The notes: generated by a model from the letters alone, not told the origin. Shown: positions 1 to 11,150, numbered from the stretch's first letter. The stretch is DNA of 64,000 nt from Cytidiella melzeri (GCA_022592445.1 JABYQR010000253.1:1-64000); one strand, 5' to 3'. Translations and numbers: made by a program.

Positions 1-1345
1 TCGTCAAGGTGGCGATTTTGCAGCCCTTATCTCGGGTCTCCCAAACATCCTGAAGAAAGCCCTGGACCATCATAACCAGACTCCTCCACGGAAGGGCAAA
101 TCGACTGTCGCCGGATCGAGCCCTTCAACTCCTCGCATGCGACGCAAGCCAAGCGTCCCTGCTGACGCAGATGGATCTGACAGCGACGAAGGTGCAGAGC
201 AGGAACTCTTCAAGTCTCCGAACCGCATGAAAGTGAGTCACCAGCCCGCTGACGACATCGGACTCAAGGTGAGCAGACATTTCTCAGCTTTGTTGTGCCA
301 GACTAACTCGGCACGCCTGGGACAAATTTTAGGGCCATATTCGAGATTGTGCGCTGCGGTGGATGGGTCGCAAAGACAATAAGGCCCCTTTCCATTTGCC
401 TTCAAGAGAGACGGTCAAGACATTTGAAAGGTCGCGCCACAACAGCGATGGTCCATCTTTAGATCCTCTGGATCCCGGTACTAAACCTTTGAAGTTAGAT
501 ATTTCCACCACCCCCGGTACACTTTGGAACAAACGCTGCGCGGTCATTTTTGCTCGGGAATATATGAAACTTAGCAATAAAAAGACGCAAGACATCATAG
601 ACGCGAAGCAGCGATTCGTTGTTCACTTCAAGGGCTTGCAAAGGCAGTGGTGCAAAATCGGTGGGGCCAATGTCCCTGATCAACTTCACGAAAACGCGAT
701 AGCTCAGACATATGCCGCAAAACAGCGAAGTAGGGCAAAAGATGTAAGTCATATGATCCTCACTATTCGGGCTGCTGATCCTTGGTAAATTGTATCCTTC
801 TAGCTTGCAAAACGTCGTCTAAAGGGTGCGCTAATGCATGCTTCGAGCAAACATTGGGTGGACATGCTGGAGGCAGGCGGTGCTGGTGCACAGAGCGACG
901 ATGAGACGGTGATGCAAGACGGCACTGCGATGGCCAAGGCTTCGAAGATGCGTTGGAGATCGAATCAATTCGAGAAGGTTCTTCGACTCTTGGACGCTCT
1001 TTACCTCAAGACGAAGTTCAACCCACTCGGCGTTGCAACGACCCGGTCGTTTCCTCCTTCAAGATTCACAGGTACAAGCAAATCTCAGAAGCAGCCGGTG
1101 AAGGACCTTCCCTCGAATTGTTACGACAAGGATTGGTTAGACGGGCTGGACGAGGAGGACCGGAACAACCTGCGTATGCGCGAAGAGGTCGATTTGACCA
1201 TTCCTGTGGCATTGAAGGAGTACGCCATCCCAATCCGTTTTGTTTCTTCTTGAGCTGAGTTAAATTATCGTTCCTCAGAGCTGCGGACAAGTACAAACGC
1301 TGGACGGATGGGACCCCCAACAAGACGACGGGCACCCCTCCTTAG
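1..1345 (+). CDS. Unknown multi-copy-type Agaricomycete protein, 5' partial, C-terminus decayed
   Basis: Four exons read cleanly: 2-268, 333-743, 804-1219 and 1279-1345, all with GT-AG introns and matching phases, giving about 386 residues with the start outside the window. An acidic serine-aspartate stretch (SDSDEGAEQEL) is followed by a Lys/Arg-rich middle and the segment PVKDLPSNCYDKDWL. This layout, with an MSSDES-like acidic motif, a WRS motif and an LPxNxYDxxWL motif, resembles a multi-copy protein family that I recall from Agaricomycete genomes near transposons; that is recollection, not a search. No catalytic domain is recognised. After the TAG at 1343-1345 the same frame continues as a good coding stretch that is again interrupted (see the next entry), so the gene is probably a relic. 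Confidence 0.6.
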
Positions 1346-1529
1346 AAGAAACAGTCCGCCAAAGCTTCCCAGGCTCGCATTTCGCCGCAAGATTTCGCAC
1401 AAGATAACAACGAATACGAGGACGACGAAGAAGACGAAGGGGGAAGACGAAGACAATGACTAGGACGAGAACGAAGAGGAAGAGGAAGACGACGATTATA
1501 GGTTTGGGGATTCGTACTCAGCAGAGTAA
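1346..1529 (+). pseudogene. Decayed acidic C-terminal tail of the preceding gene
   Basis: Directly after the TAG at 1343-1345 the frame stays open with KKQSAKASQARISPQDF and an acidic run (NEYEDDEEDEG). A one-base shift then leads into another acidic run with an internal TAG near 1459 and a terminal TAA at 1527-1529 (ending YRFGDSYSAE). Two in-frame TAG codons plus a frameshift in a compositionally coherent acidic tail are most simply explained as decay of a longer C-terminus; an unspliced intron is a weaker alternative. Confidence 0.45.
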
Positions 1530-1842
1530 ATGGTGTAATGTGGCGCAGAGCCTTGAATTTATGACAACAGCTTTCCTCGCTATATTAATGCAATTGTTCC
1601 AGCAAAGTCCGCCTCAGCAAACGACATTGTGCGGTTGGATTTGGCTGGAGTGAGTATGTCGGTATGAAGTGAACAAATCGAAAATTGCCGTCTTGTGGTA
1701 TAGCTAATTTTTTGCTTTTCTGGTAGCCCCGAAAGCGAAAGCACAGGTACGTGACTTGGTGATCCTGTCGCAATATCACACTGATTTTCTGCTTAGACCG
1801 CACAATTGTGTGCAGTACGCCGTCAATCCTTGCTACTGAATC

Positions 1843-2213
1843 ATCCAGGTTGCCACAACGGAAAAGAAATCCCTGCACCACCGGATTTGAGGCACAGAGG
1901 CACAAGAGGCACAAGTTCACGAACGCAACGTAGATTCTCGCGCCCTCATATTCTCGCGGTTGGAACATCCAGGTTGCCACAACGGAAAAGAAATCCCTGC
2001 ACCACCGGATTTGAGGCACAGAGGCACAAGAGGCACAAGTTCACGAACGCAACGTAGATTCTCGCGCCCTCATATTCTCGCGGTTGGAACATCCAGGTTG
2101 CCACAACGGAAAAGAAATCCCTGCACCACCGGATTTGAGGCACAGAGGCACAAGAGGCACAAGTTCACGAACGCAACGTAGATTCTCGCGCCCTCATATT
2201 CTCGCGGTTGGAA
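1843..2213. repeat. Tandem triplication, 124-bp unit
   Basis: Three consecutive copies of a 124-bp unit start at 1843, 1967 and 2091. Each begins ATCCAGGTTGCCACAACGG and ends with CTCGCGGTTGGAA. The copies look identical apart from the last few bases, so the array is young. The unit is open in more than one frame on both strands, which creates spurious ORFs; no coding role is claimed. Confidence 0.95.
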
Positions 2214-3296
2214 ACACCTTCATCACCAGAAGTAAGTCTGTTTCCATTCACTTCCACACAATCCAAAGTGCTCACAAGCATACCCAGAACCGCCTATTTT
2301 ATCATCTGGTCACTTGAAACTCCACCAAGCACCAAGCACAAGATGCAGGACGGCCAAAAGGCGACCCAAAACATCCACCATGGCGTCCAGGGAGCAGGGT
2401 TTGGACTTGGGCGCGAACAAGGCGTACAGGACGCGAAGACATGCGTCTGGAGCGTTGTAGAGGGCGTCGGAAACGTCGAAATGGCCCTCAATGATCACAC
2501 CAACGACCGGAACGTGCAGGTCGTCGGCCAGGTCTTCTTTGTCTTGGGCATTCGAAACGACGACGACCACAAGACTTCGCACCACGTCGAGGACGACGGA
2601 ATGGACGTCGACGCCACTGTCAACCACCTGGAGGGCGAGTTGAGCGTGCAGTGGGGCGAGGGTGTCGTGCAGAAGGTTTTGGAGGGCTTCGATGTCGTTC
2701 GGCAGGCGGAGGATGGGCACGGAGGAGCGCAGGGTGTTGGTGTGGACGTTGAGATGGGTTTCGGCGACCACCACAAGACTTCGCGCCGTGCTGACGAAGA
2801 CCGAATGGACGTCGACGCCAACCTGAACCACCTGGAGGGTGAGTTGAGCGTGCAGTGGGGCGAGTGGGGCGTGCAGAAGGTTCTGGAGGGCTTCAATGTC
2901 GTTCGACATGCGGAGGACGGGCACAGAGGGGCGCACGGTGTTGGTGTGGACGTTGAGAGGGACTTCGGCGACCAGCAGGACAAGCTTTACGCACTGTGGG
3001 GCGCGGATTACATGCAGGACGTGCTGGAAGGGGGCGAGGTCGTTCAGGAGGCGCAAGATGGAGGAGAGAGCGTGCTGAGGGCCGGGCTGGACATTGAAAT
3101 GGACCTAGGCGACCGGCAGGACTGCGTTGGCGCACTGGGTGGTGCACAAGATACCCTGGGCAGCTCTCAAACCGCCCAGGCATGCGATTTGGACATCGAG
3201 ATGGACCTCCGCGACGATCACGGCGGACGGGGCACGGAGGATGGGGGCGATGGCGTTGTCGACGTCGAGATGGACCTCTCGAATTGTTTCGTATAG
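2208..3296 (+). other. Repetitive long ORF (either strand), doubtful coding value
   Basis: A 362-codon plus-strand frame is open here and the opposite strand is also open for 248 codons (2310-3056). The DNA consists of degenerate internal repeats. The clearest pair is about 204 bp apart (AAGACTTCGC at 2571 and 2775), each carrying an HLEGELSVQWGE-like block on the plus strand. The repeat is a multiple of three, so any frame stays open. The minus-strand reading is leucine/valine rich (NDIEALQNLLHAPLAPLH repeats) and the plus-strand reading Asp/Glu/Gly rich. I cannot tell which strand, if either, is translated. Confidence 0.3.
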
Positions 3297-3509
3297 GGTT
3301 CGACGCGGTGAACGGCACGCTCTGAGCAGTCAGAGGCGGGGCAGGCATTTCAAGTGCAAGCGCGATCGCACCGTCGAACGTCACGACTTTGTTAGGGATA
3401 GTACATTCATTATCGATGTACCTGAACACTACGTACAGCAATTCTATGTGAGCACTAGTTGTATACATGGTTGGCTTCCAAATCCGGGCACAGGACTGAT
3501 GAGATTCGA

Positions 3510-3652
3510 CCTCGGATCTCGGACTTGGGACTCGGGACAGCGGATGTCACGGACAACGGACTTGCGACTCGAAACTCGGGACTCGGGACTCGAGACTCGG
3601 GGCTCGGGACAGCGGACTCGCGACTCGGGACAGCGGACTCGCGACTCAGGAC
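3510..3652. repeat. Minisatellite built on GGACTCG/GACTCGGG
   Basis: The stretch is made almost only of variants of ACTCGGGA, GGACAGCGGA and ACTTGGGACTCG. It is low in information and gives artificial Arg/Asp/Ser-rich ORFs on both strands. Confidence 0.85.
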
Positions 3653-3659
3653 TCCTGCA

Positions 3660-3994
3660 TTGGAATATTTTTCCTGTGGAAAAATCTCAGGAAATATGGC
3701 GCATTTGATTGGCAGAAAAAACAAAGAAATATGAGCAAATATTTTTCTCCGATTTTACCTTGATTTGGCGACTTGAAAAAGGACGGAACAACTTGGCCTA
3801 TTTCCGGTAGAGTTTTGCTGCAAAATACCCAAAGAATAATGCTCTATTTTTCCCAGATCTTTCCCAAATCAAGATGTTACCTTTTTCTCGCACCCTTTTG
3901 GTACCTTTGGCATGTGGAAAAGGCTGCGCACATTTGTTTCCTTTTTACCTCAAAATAACCCTTTGTTTTTCTGTTGAAAATACCATTGAGAAAC
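3660..3994. other. AT-rich DNA without a gene
   Basis: This segment is AT rich with many runs of T, and has short matches in style to the neighbouring foldback arm (GGAAAAA, GGTACC). No ORF above about 60 codons is credible. It may be degenerate transposon sequence. Confidence 0.4.
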
Positions 3995-4200
3995 GCTCCA
4001 TTTAGGCATCACCAAAAGGCCGGAAAAATGTATTGAGAAAAAAGCTACTTTTTCATCTATTCGCTCACAAGAAAAACAAGATGAAATATTCAGTATTTTT
4101 CGGCGCTATTTCTGCTACAAAAAGGTACCGTAAAATCGCCATTTTTTCTCACGTTTTTCTCATGTTTTTCCACCGGAAATTGGGCCGTGGTTACCCAGTG
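3995..4200. mobile_element. Half of a CACTA-like foldback element (one arm)
   Basis: The bases from about 3995 to 4200 match one arm and the centre of the 399-bp foldback element at 26154-26552, ending in the same terminus CCGTGGTTACCCAGTG at 4200. Only one arm is present. The centre (CGCTCCATTTAGGCA) is in the opposite orientation to that of the complete copy. The arm abuts, and supplies the last codons of, the transposase ORF on its right. Confidence 0.8.
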
Positions 4201-6456
4201 ACTAGCCACTCAACTGAACGGTCTCGTAGCACACCGATTTTTGTGTCGAACCTGATCTTGTCTGCAGAAACTCCGGCTTGAAGTTGCTGCATTGTCTCTT
4301 GAACGACGTGGTAGTGCGCGCTCCGACGAATGGCGTGCTTGAGTGGCCGCTGAATGCCGACATCTGCTGCCTGCCACAGTCCTGTGCAACCACCGGGGAT
4401 GAAGTTTAGTGTTATCCATGGGTACGTTTCCCATAGCCACTTGCGGAACTCAAGGGAACGATGTACAGACCACACATCGATGACCCAGAGACAGCGCTGA
4501 TTCGGAAGGGCAAGGCGAAGTTTGTGCTTCTCAAAGTAAGGGACAACAACGTGAGTAACGTAGCTCTGCATTGTAGCTTGCGTTGACCAGTATGTCGACG
4601 TCTTCGAAAGCTCAAAACGCATACCAAGAGCCATGGCATCGTCCCAGATCGGTGCCAGTGCAGGGTCAGCAGACTTCTTGGGGAGTGATTGTCGCTCATT
4701 AGCACCTTGATAGATGGCCTGAAACGGCAGAAGGTCTCCGCTCTGAGAAAGTCCAACTACGAGTGTAAAGGCGCGTTTTTCTTCTTTCCCAGCCACTGCA
4801 ATTTGCTTCTCTCCTTTCTTTGTCCAGGTTTTCGAGGTGTCGTGGCTATAGACGCATTGAGTCTGATCGGTATTCACAATAAAGCATGCCTGAATCTTCC
4901 CATCCCGGACCGCGGCACTAGCGCGAAGGAAGGACTTCTTCAAAAGTACGTCTGCGTTCACAGGGACCTTCTGACCGGCGCGAGTTGACTTTCGTACAGA
5001 CCAGTCCATCGAATTTCTCAGGAAGGCGCGAACAAAAGCTTCTGAGCATTTGAAACGACGACCATTGTTCCCCTCCCTCTCGAAGATCTCCGGTGCATGC
5101 TGCGTAATATAGCCAATCATGACAGCACGCGTTGTCGGCACGTCGACTGTTGTTGATGCTTTACGCAGCTCTTGAAGCACCGTAACGATAAGCTTCGTGA
5201 GCTCAGGGTAGGCGTGCTGTATTCTTATAAGGACCGATCTGACTACTGGGGAAGATGTTTGACTCACGAAAACTCCAACGCGTGTCACCTCCCCACCAGC
5301 CCTGTGTTTCTTCTCAAGACGCTTGAGGACTGCATCCGTCCATACCAGGCGATCATTGATGTCTGTATCTCGCCACTCGGAGATTCGACGCTCGTCAAGT
5401 TTCATGAAGATGGGGTTATCCTTTCGTAGGCGGGAGACAATTTCTTTTGGACTCCATGGATAGCCAACAGAACGCGCTGCGAAATCGATCTGACACCAAA
5501 GCAGTGGATTGGACCAGTTAACACGCTTTGCTTTCTGCTCATCAAGTTGAAGATTCTTCTTTCGGCCTCTCGTCTCCGTTTTCTTCTCGTCTATCACCTT
5601 CTTCAACTGGCGAAACGGTCGCGATTCCTCAGCAATATCACTTCGAGATGGTAACCCTTCAGAAATGTCATCGCTTTTTCGCAGCTTCCGAATCTGTAGC
5701 CAACTATCGTACATCTTGAATGACAGATTGACAGCTGTTCTGACTGACCTTTGTACCAACTGACGCCTTGCTGACTTCTTTGTCAACAGCCGAAGAAGCA
5801 GCCAAGCGGCGTTTCCGCTCCCGTTCTTGTGCTTTGCGAACTCTATTACCCTCACGCTCTGTCTCCTTCTGCCTTCTTGCTATTTCCTCCTCGCGCTGCA
5901 ACAATTCGGCACGCCTCTCATTCTTTGCAATCCCCTCCAACCGGGTTCTCTCGTGCAACTCCTCTCGAGTGATTGGCTTGAATCCCGAGAAAGCTGGGTG
6001 AGTGAGCCGAACAGCTACCTTCTTGACCTCCCTCGATAACTTGCCTGTCATTGTAGCACCAAGGCTGCCGCCAATTGCTTTAATTGTCGAGCGAGTAGAT
6101 GTTGCAAATGATGAAGGTGGGATAGATGGGGTCAACGACTTGGTTTCAGGAGAATTGACAACATCGGACTGGGAGTTAGAGGACGCAGAAAAGCGACGGG
6201 CCCGCTTGCGTGATGGTACGTCCTGCCGATCTTCTTCAATACTGTCTCTGGCATTAAAAGACCGCTGACGCTCTAGAACAGGGACAGCAGATATTGATTC
6301 AGAAGAGTTCTGCAAGCTCGGAGCTAAGCTGCTCAAGCTGTCAGGTGTCTGGAGGTGTACGGTGCCCTCAAAGGTAGGCGCATGATGCTCAAACGTGAAC
6401 TGTGCATTAATAGATAGGCTGGTAAAGCTCGACAGATCAGTGTCTGCGGTGGGTAA
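4191..6456 (-). CDS. Coiled-coil plus DDE transposase (C-terminal part of a Ulp1-transposase gene), 3' truncated
   Basis: Two exons, 6456-5749 and 5693-4191, are joined by a 55-nt GT-AG intron in phase 0. The first encodes a Ser-rich linker and a highly charged coiled coil (RRQKETEREGNRVRKAQERE). The second encodes a DDE transposase resembling the pogo/Tigger (DDE_1) type: first Asp in VNTDQTQ, second in VIDVWSVH, third candidate in QAADVGIQRPL. A charged N-terminal part with a possible helix-turn-helix (about residues 100-180 of the exon product) precedes the catalytic core. The final residues VTG and the TAA stop come from the terminal repeat of the foldback element at 4200, so the native C-terminus is lost. 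The upstream exon at 6512 is in phase, so this is probably the rear half of one protein. The transposase could cut and join transposon ends, but this copy is probably inactive. Confidence 0.7.
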
Positions 6457-6511
6457 CTATTGGAAAAGGTAAGGGTCAGTTTTTACTTTGTAACAGTCGA
6501 GAATCACTGAC

Positions 6512-7732
6512 CGCATCTAGATGAATCCGACAGATGTCGTTGAACGCAGCAATTCGCTCGATAGCTAGCGAGTTGCGAGACGGTTCAACAAGTTCAACAT
6601 CGGAATGTAGTGATGTGTAAGGGCGTTCACAGCTAGCATCCCGCACGAAAAGCTATCGTACGGAGCTTGAGAGGTGATGGGAAGGCGACGAAGCCACTGG
6701 TCAACAGGTACGTTCTTATTGCATTGCAGTCCCTGGTCAATCAACCTGGTGATCCACCATAGGACTCCTCGGCGAAGATCCTTCGGCATGTCTGCGTGCA
6801 TAGAGTCTCCGTATCCGACGTAGGTGTCACTTGGGCAAATGACGATAAAGGTATAGTGGTTGTTGTTTATGTATGCGATGCCCCCCAAGGTTTCACAGTG
6901 CCCATTCACCAGGTCGAACTCGAGCGAGCGAAAGGCGCGGTATTTGACAAATTCTGCACATTGTCCAGAGAGTCATTAGATGCAGTAACGACAGTGGCCA
7001 AGAAGTCGGGTCCAACAATAGAATGAGGAGTGAACCATCCTCTTTCAGGTACGCTATCGAGTTGTGTTCTCAGTCGTGCAAGCAACTGATCAATGTGTGA
7101 ACCGTTAAGCAAGAGTTTGACAAGTACGCATGCATGTGGTCCGTAACGGTCGTCAACGAGGTCGATGTGCGTACAGTTCCCCGCAGCGTATCATTCCATC
7201 CTAAGTAGGCCAGGTTCTGCTTTAGTAACTCCATCGCCTTACGCCCATGCGTACAACCTTCCGTCCGGTGTTGTGCCCACTCCACTCCCACCTTCCATGT
7301 CTGCCGAGCAACCCGGACCCGGTACGCATCTTTCCAGTATGTTACCACCCACAACGGGAGACGTCTTGGTACGTCAGATCCTTCGAGTCGATGCGCAGCA
7401 AGGATGGATCCCGCCAGTACAGCCGGATGTTCGCTCAATAAAACTTTCTCTAGGGCACGAACGACCACAATCGGAGGCAATGCGAGCTGCTGTAGATGTT
7501 GCGGTTGAAATGTCAAGCTTGGCTGCTCAATAGAAATCCAAGCCTCTGGGTGGTACAGCTCTGGACTGAGGATTGGGCAAGGGCCAGGTAGGATTGAGAA
7601 CCGCATAAGCGACACGATAGGAAGTGAGTCGGGCGGAAGGATAACATTTCGAACCGATGCTGGAATCTGAAGCACAGTCTTAGCCGGTGAAGGCGATTGA
7701 GTGAGGTCAGTGTTGTCTTGTTCAGTAGCCAT
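6512..7732 (-). pseudogene. Ulp1-like cysteine protease domain, frameshifted (front half of the transposon gene)
   Basis: The ORF begins with ATG at 7732 and encodes a long N-terminal region. The protease core is clear: NNNHYTFIVI (catalytic His), YGDSM (Asp), and QAPYDSFSCGMLAVNAL (oxyanion Gln and catalytic Cys), as in C48/Ulp1 SUMO-protease-type enzymes often carried by Agaricomycete transposons. Continuous homology-like reading needs three frame changes: near 7188 (GWND to YAAGNCTHIDL), near 6960 (DSLDNV to AEFVKYRAF) and near 6598 (THHYIP to DVELVEPSRN). Each looks like a single-base indel. A 55-nt intron (6457-6511) then links in phase to the coiled-coil exon. As read, no full-length protein can be made. 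Confidence 0.7.
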
Positions 7733-8199
7733 GGATGGGTGAGAGACTGATGAACCACGGATTTCATTTGCTCTTAGTGTAGAAAGTTTTAGGCTTTCGC
7801 GCGTCGGGATTTAGGCCCCGCCGCATGCAACACAATGAGACAAGGCCACTCAAGCTTTGAGTGGTCCACTTGAAAGGGTTATGGACTCATGTTTTTGTCA
7901 CTTCCGCTGTCCACATTTTTTGCACATGTTCTAAATACGGTCTGGAGCTCTCTATTTTTTGAACTAAGTAAATCCGACCGAGTTGTGGTTTGCAAAAATG
8001 CACGGCTCGCATCTGAGCGCTATGTATATCCATATACGGCTGCCGCAAATATCCGAAATCAGCACCTATTCTACTCCGTTACGCTTGTATGTTGTTATAA
8101 CTAACGGTGTCACACGTCCCACCTACCATATGTTGTTAAAATCTAACATCATACACTGTCACAGGTCACACCCGGCCCCGCTATGGTCGAAATAGTACA
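7733..8199. other. Intergenic; short perfect palindrome
   Basis: No credible gene is present. CCACTCAAGCTTTGAGTGG (7843-7861) is a perfect palindrome apart from its central base; the octamer CCACTCAA also occurs at 4206 near the transposase end. It could be a subterminal transposase site or chance. The rest is AT-rich upstream DNA of the Ulp1 gene. Confidence 0.35.
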
Positions 8200-8341
8200 G
8201 TATCTCCCATTTTGAACCTACGGCAACTTCGGCTCCTATGCCAGAGACGCTCCATCCCATCGAGGAACGGCCAAATGGTTTACGCTCCACCCGTGCGCCG
8301 GCGAAGGGTCTGTCTAGCATTGATCTCATGGCTCAGACCTA
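8200..8341 (+). pseudogene. Duplicated 142-bp fragment of the TMEM184 gene
   Basis: These bases align without gaps to 55493-55634 in the last exon of the TMEM184-family gene (constant offset 47293). The encoded piece MPETLHPIEERPNGLRST is shared. About ten substitutions are seen. Homology stops abruptly on both sides (TATATAAAAG follows here, ACGATGACCC there). The fragment cannot function alone. Confidence 0.9.
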
Positions 8342-8498
8342 TATAAAAGGGAATTACCTGCAAACGAAACATTCCAAGAGGAAGCGGCAAGGACGGCGAA
8401 CAATGAGAGTGAGACAGGAGTGATGAAAGCAAAAAGGCGAGGCAAATGACGTCAGGGTAACCCGGATGTCATCTACCATTTGAAGACGTACGGCGTGA

Positions 8499-8996
8499 CG
8501 ACTGTTTGCGCGAGCACTGCGAAGTACGTGTGTTGGGAGAGCGAACAAGGAGTGGAGCAGATATTACAGAACGCGGAGTGTTCTCAATTTTGACGGGGTT
8601 GATAAACCTGTCGCAAACGAACGGGCGGACGCAGACGGCTCTACAACGTGGAGAGAAAAGTTTTCCGGTTGGTGGGCGTTATGGATGGACGATGTTATCT
8701 CGAGGGATATGGAGTGGATTCGACAGGTTAATCCTGGTACGACGAACCTCGAGAGTTGGGTGAGACGCAATGAGTATCGGGGGCAGTGGAAGAGGAGCAT
8801 CCTGAAAAATGCGGAGGATGGGAAGACTATCACCCCTAGATTGAACCGTCTTGCGGGGTTATTGTCTGGTGGGGGCACGACCAATGTCAAGGAAGATGGC
8901 AGGAATTGCTGTACTCACTCTTCTTCTTTTGCAAAGAATCCTTCTACCCATCGTCATCATATTATGATACCTCAAATCCCCAACCAATCAATATAA
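8499..8996 (+). CDS. Unrecognised open frame, probably a gene remnant
   Basis: The frame is open from just after a TGA at 8496 to the stop at 8994-8996, with the first ATG at 8685 (103 residues). Upstream of that ATG the reading is tryptophan-rich and protein-like (STTWREKFSGWWALWMDD). I do not recognise a domain. It follows the TMEM184 fragment directly, so it may be an exon of a degraded or duplicated gene. Its start is unknown. Confidence 0.3.
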   Translation, partial: RLFARALRSTCVGRANKEWSRYYRTRSVLNFDGVDKPVANERADADGSTTWREKFSGWWALWMDDVISRDMEWIRQVNPGTTNLESWVRRNEYRGQWKRSILKNAEDGKTITPRLNRLAGLLSGGGTTNVKEDGRNCCTHSSSFAKNPSTHRHHIMIPQIPNQSI

Positions 8997-9166
8997 TACT
9001 CCCTGGAGCAGCTAGTACAGATGGTAGCATCTCAACGAACGAGCTCAATTACAATGACACCATCCTGTGTCTTCATTGATGCTTTCGCAGACATTGGTTT
9101 TGCTTCGTAGAATTGTTACTTCGCCGATGCTGACTTCTGTACTCTCTTTTTTTCACGCGCTGGAAG

Positions 9167-9404
9167 TGTTAAACAGAGGGTCTGGCACAGGGTAAGCAAG
9201 AGATAATATATTACAACGCATACGGCGTACCTGGCACAGGGTAAGCAAGAGATGCTGAACCCCTGTGCCTTTCGAGTCAATTTATACAAAATGTTTGATC
9301 AGCGGGAATCCGTGTATAGTAACCCAACCGTCTCTCTGCGCTGATGCGCCTCCCGTTCCCGTATCCGTCTCACTTCGTACCTCCTCACGTGTCACCGATT
9401 GACA
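9167..9404 (-). repeat. 3' LTR of the Copia element
   Basis: The LTR is 238 bp, begins TGTCAATCGG and ends TTTAACA in element orientation (TG...CA). It contains a 23-bp internal direct duplication of a segment with CTGGCACAGGGTAAGCAAGA. The copy at 14798-15035 differs at three bases. Confidence 0.95.
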
Positions 9405-11147
9405 CCCCCCCTTGACGCGCGTGTAGTCCCAGCATGTCGAGTGCGTGTGTGTGTAGTATTCCTCCAAGCGTCTTCGTGAATATATCCGCCTTATTCTCCT
9501 TTCCCTCAACTCTTCTAACATCAATTTTCCCTTCGTTAACGCAGTTCCTGATGAAATGTGCCCGAATATCAATGTGCTTCATTCGAGTATGACCGTGGGG
9601 GTCGTGAGTGCAAGCTATCGTCCCGTTGTTGTCGCAATACAGCGTAGTAGGGTTGTGTAGCGTGATACCAAGTTCGCCAAGGAGTTGTCGCACCCAGATG
9701 ACTTGGCACGCCGCGTGTGAACAGGCCATGTACTCGGCTTCGCACGACGATAGGGCGACAACGGCTTGTTGTTTCGAGCTCCAGGCAATTGGTGAGTGGT
9801 ACACGCTCATGACATACCCAGATATTGATTTCCTTCCATCTCCCGCGCCCCAGTCGGAATCCGTGAACGCATGGAACAGGGGATACTCCGGGTCGAGGTT
9901 TCCTAGCGTGAGTCCAAGTGATCTTGTGCCCTGGAGATACCGTAGAAGGTGCTTGGCGGCTGTCCAATGCGCGTGTCCATAGCATGACATGTACCTGGTG
10001 AGTTCCCGTACAGCGTAGGCGATGTCAGGCCTCGTCGTAGTTGCGAGGTACATGACTTTGCCAACCAGTGTGCAGTAGGGTAGCGAGTTCAATTCAACGC
10101 GTTCCTCAGCTGTCTTCGGGGCTTCCTCTCGCGACAAGACAATCTTTGCCGGCAATGGCGTTGAGACAGCATTGCAGAATTCCATGTCGAATAGTCTGAG
10201 AATCGACAGAGTGTATGTTTCCTGAGAGAGAGTGATGGAGCGTCTTGCGCGGTTGCGCATCACTTTGCAACCTAATAGCCATTCAACTTCCCCATTGTCC
10301 GTGATGTCGAAGAGTCCCTTGAGTCCACGCGTGATTGAGTCTGATTCGCCTTCTGTACGGGTTGCCAGTAAGATGTCATCGACACTCGTCGCAGACATTG
10401 ATTTGGATCCTTCTACGTTGCGCACGTGAACGCTCCAGTCGGACTCGCATCGCGTGAAGCCGAGAGACTGGTATTTCTTGTTGAATTCCAGGTACCAGGA
10501 TCGGCCTGCTTGTTTCAAGCCGTATAGACCTTTTTGGAGAGGCCAGTAGCCGTTCCCAAGGATTGTGGGCTTGTTCATGTAGATCTCTTCGGCGAGTGGA
10601 CCATTAAGAAACGCGGTCTTGATATCAATGTGGCGCAGGTAAAGGTCGTCATGGGCGGAGATTGCTAGGATGGTGCGTATCGAGTCCCATCGAGCGACGG
10701 GGGCGAACGTGAAAGTGAAGTCTTGTCCAGGAATCTGTGTGAACCCCTTTGCCACTAGTCTCGCCTTGAATCTCGCAATGTGTCCGTCAGCGTTCCGTTT
10801 GAGGTGAAGAACCCATTTGGAGTCTACGGGTTTTCGACCGTGAGGAACGCTGTTGACATCCTCGTAGACGCCTTTTTCTCGCAGTGCCTCAAGCTCCTCA
10901 TGAATGGCAGCCAGCCAGTGTTCCCAGTACTCTCCGTGTTCGGCTTCAGCAATTGTACGAGGGTTTTTCGCATTCGCGTCGGCAATCGGTAGTAGTGGCT
11001 TTGTGTTGGTGGATAGTGCGTGGTGGATCTGCGACACGGTGGGATCGGTCAGCTCAATCTCGTGTGTGAGAGCGTTTATGCTCAGCCCCCCTTGTTCAAA
11101 TACTCGAGATTGTTTTCCATATATCTTGCCGGCAGTTTCCGCGAACG
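9385..11147 (-). pseudogene. Copia reverse transcriptase-RNase H
   Basis: The reading frame is open across this whole part. Reverse transcriptase motifs include HIDIKTAFLNG and SVDDILL (the YVDD box with a changed first residue). RNase H motifs include AFTDSDWGAG, SSCEAEYMA and LYCDNNGT. The stop lies within the 3' LTR. On the 5' side the frame is interrupted by the nested insertion at 11151. Removing that insertion with one CAT copy leaves the integrase and RT frames one base apart, so another frameshift is present. Confidence 0.85.
9405..9413 (-). other. Polypurine tract
   Basis: On the minus strand AAGGGGGGG sits immediately upstream of the 3' LTR, the expected place for the plus-strand DNA primer of reverse transcription. 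Confidence 0.8.
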
Positions 11148-11150
11148 CAT

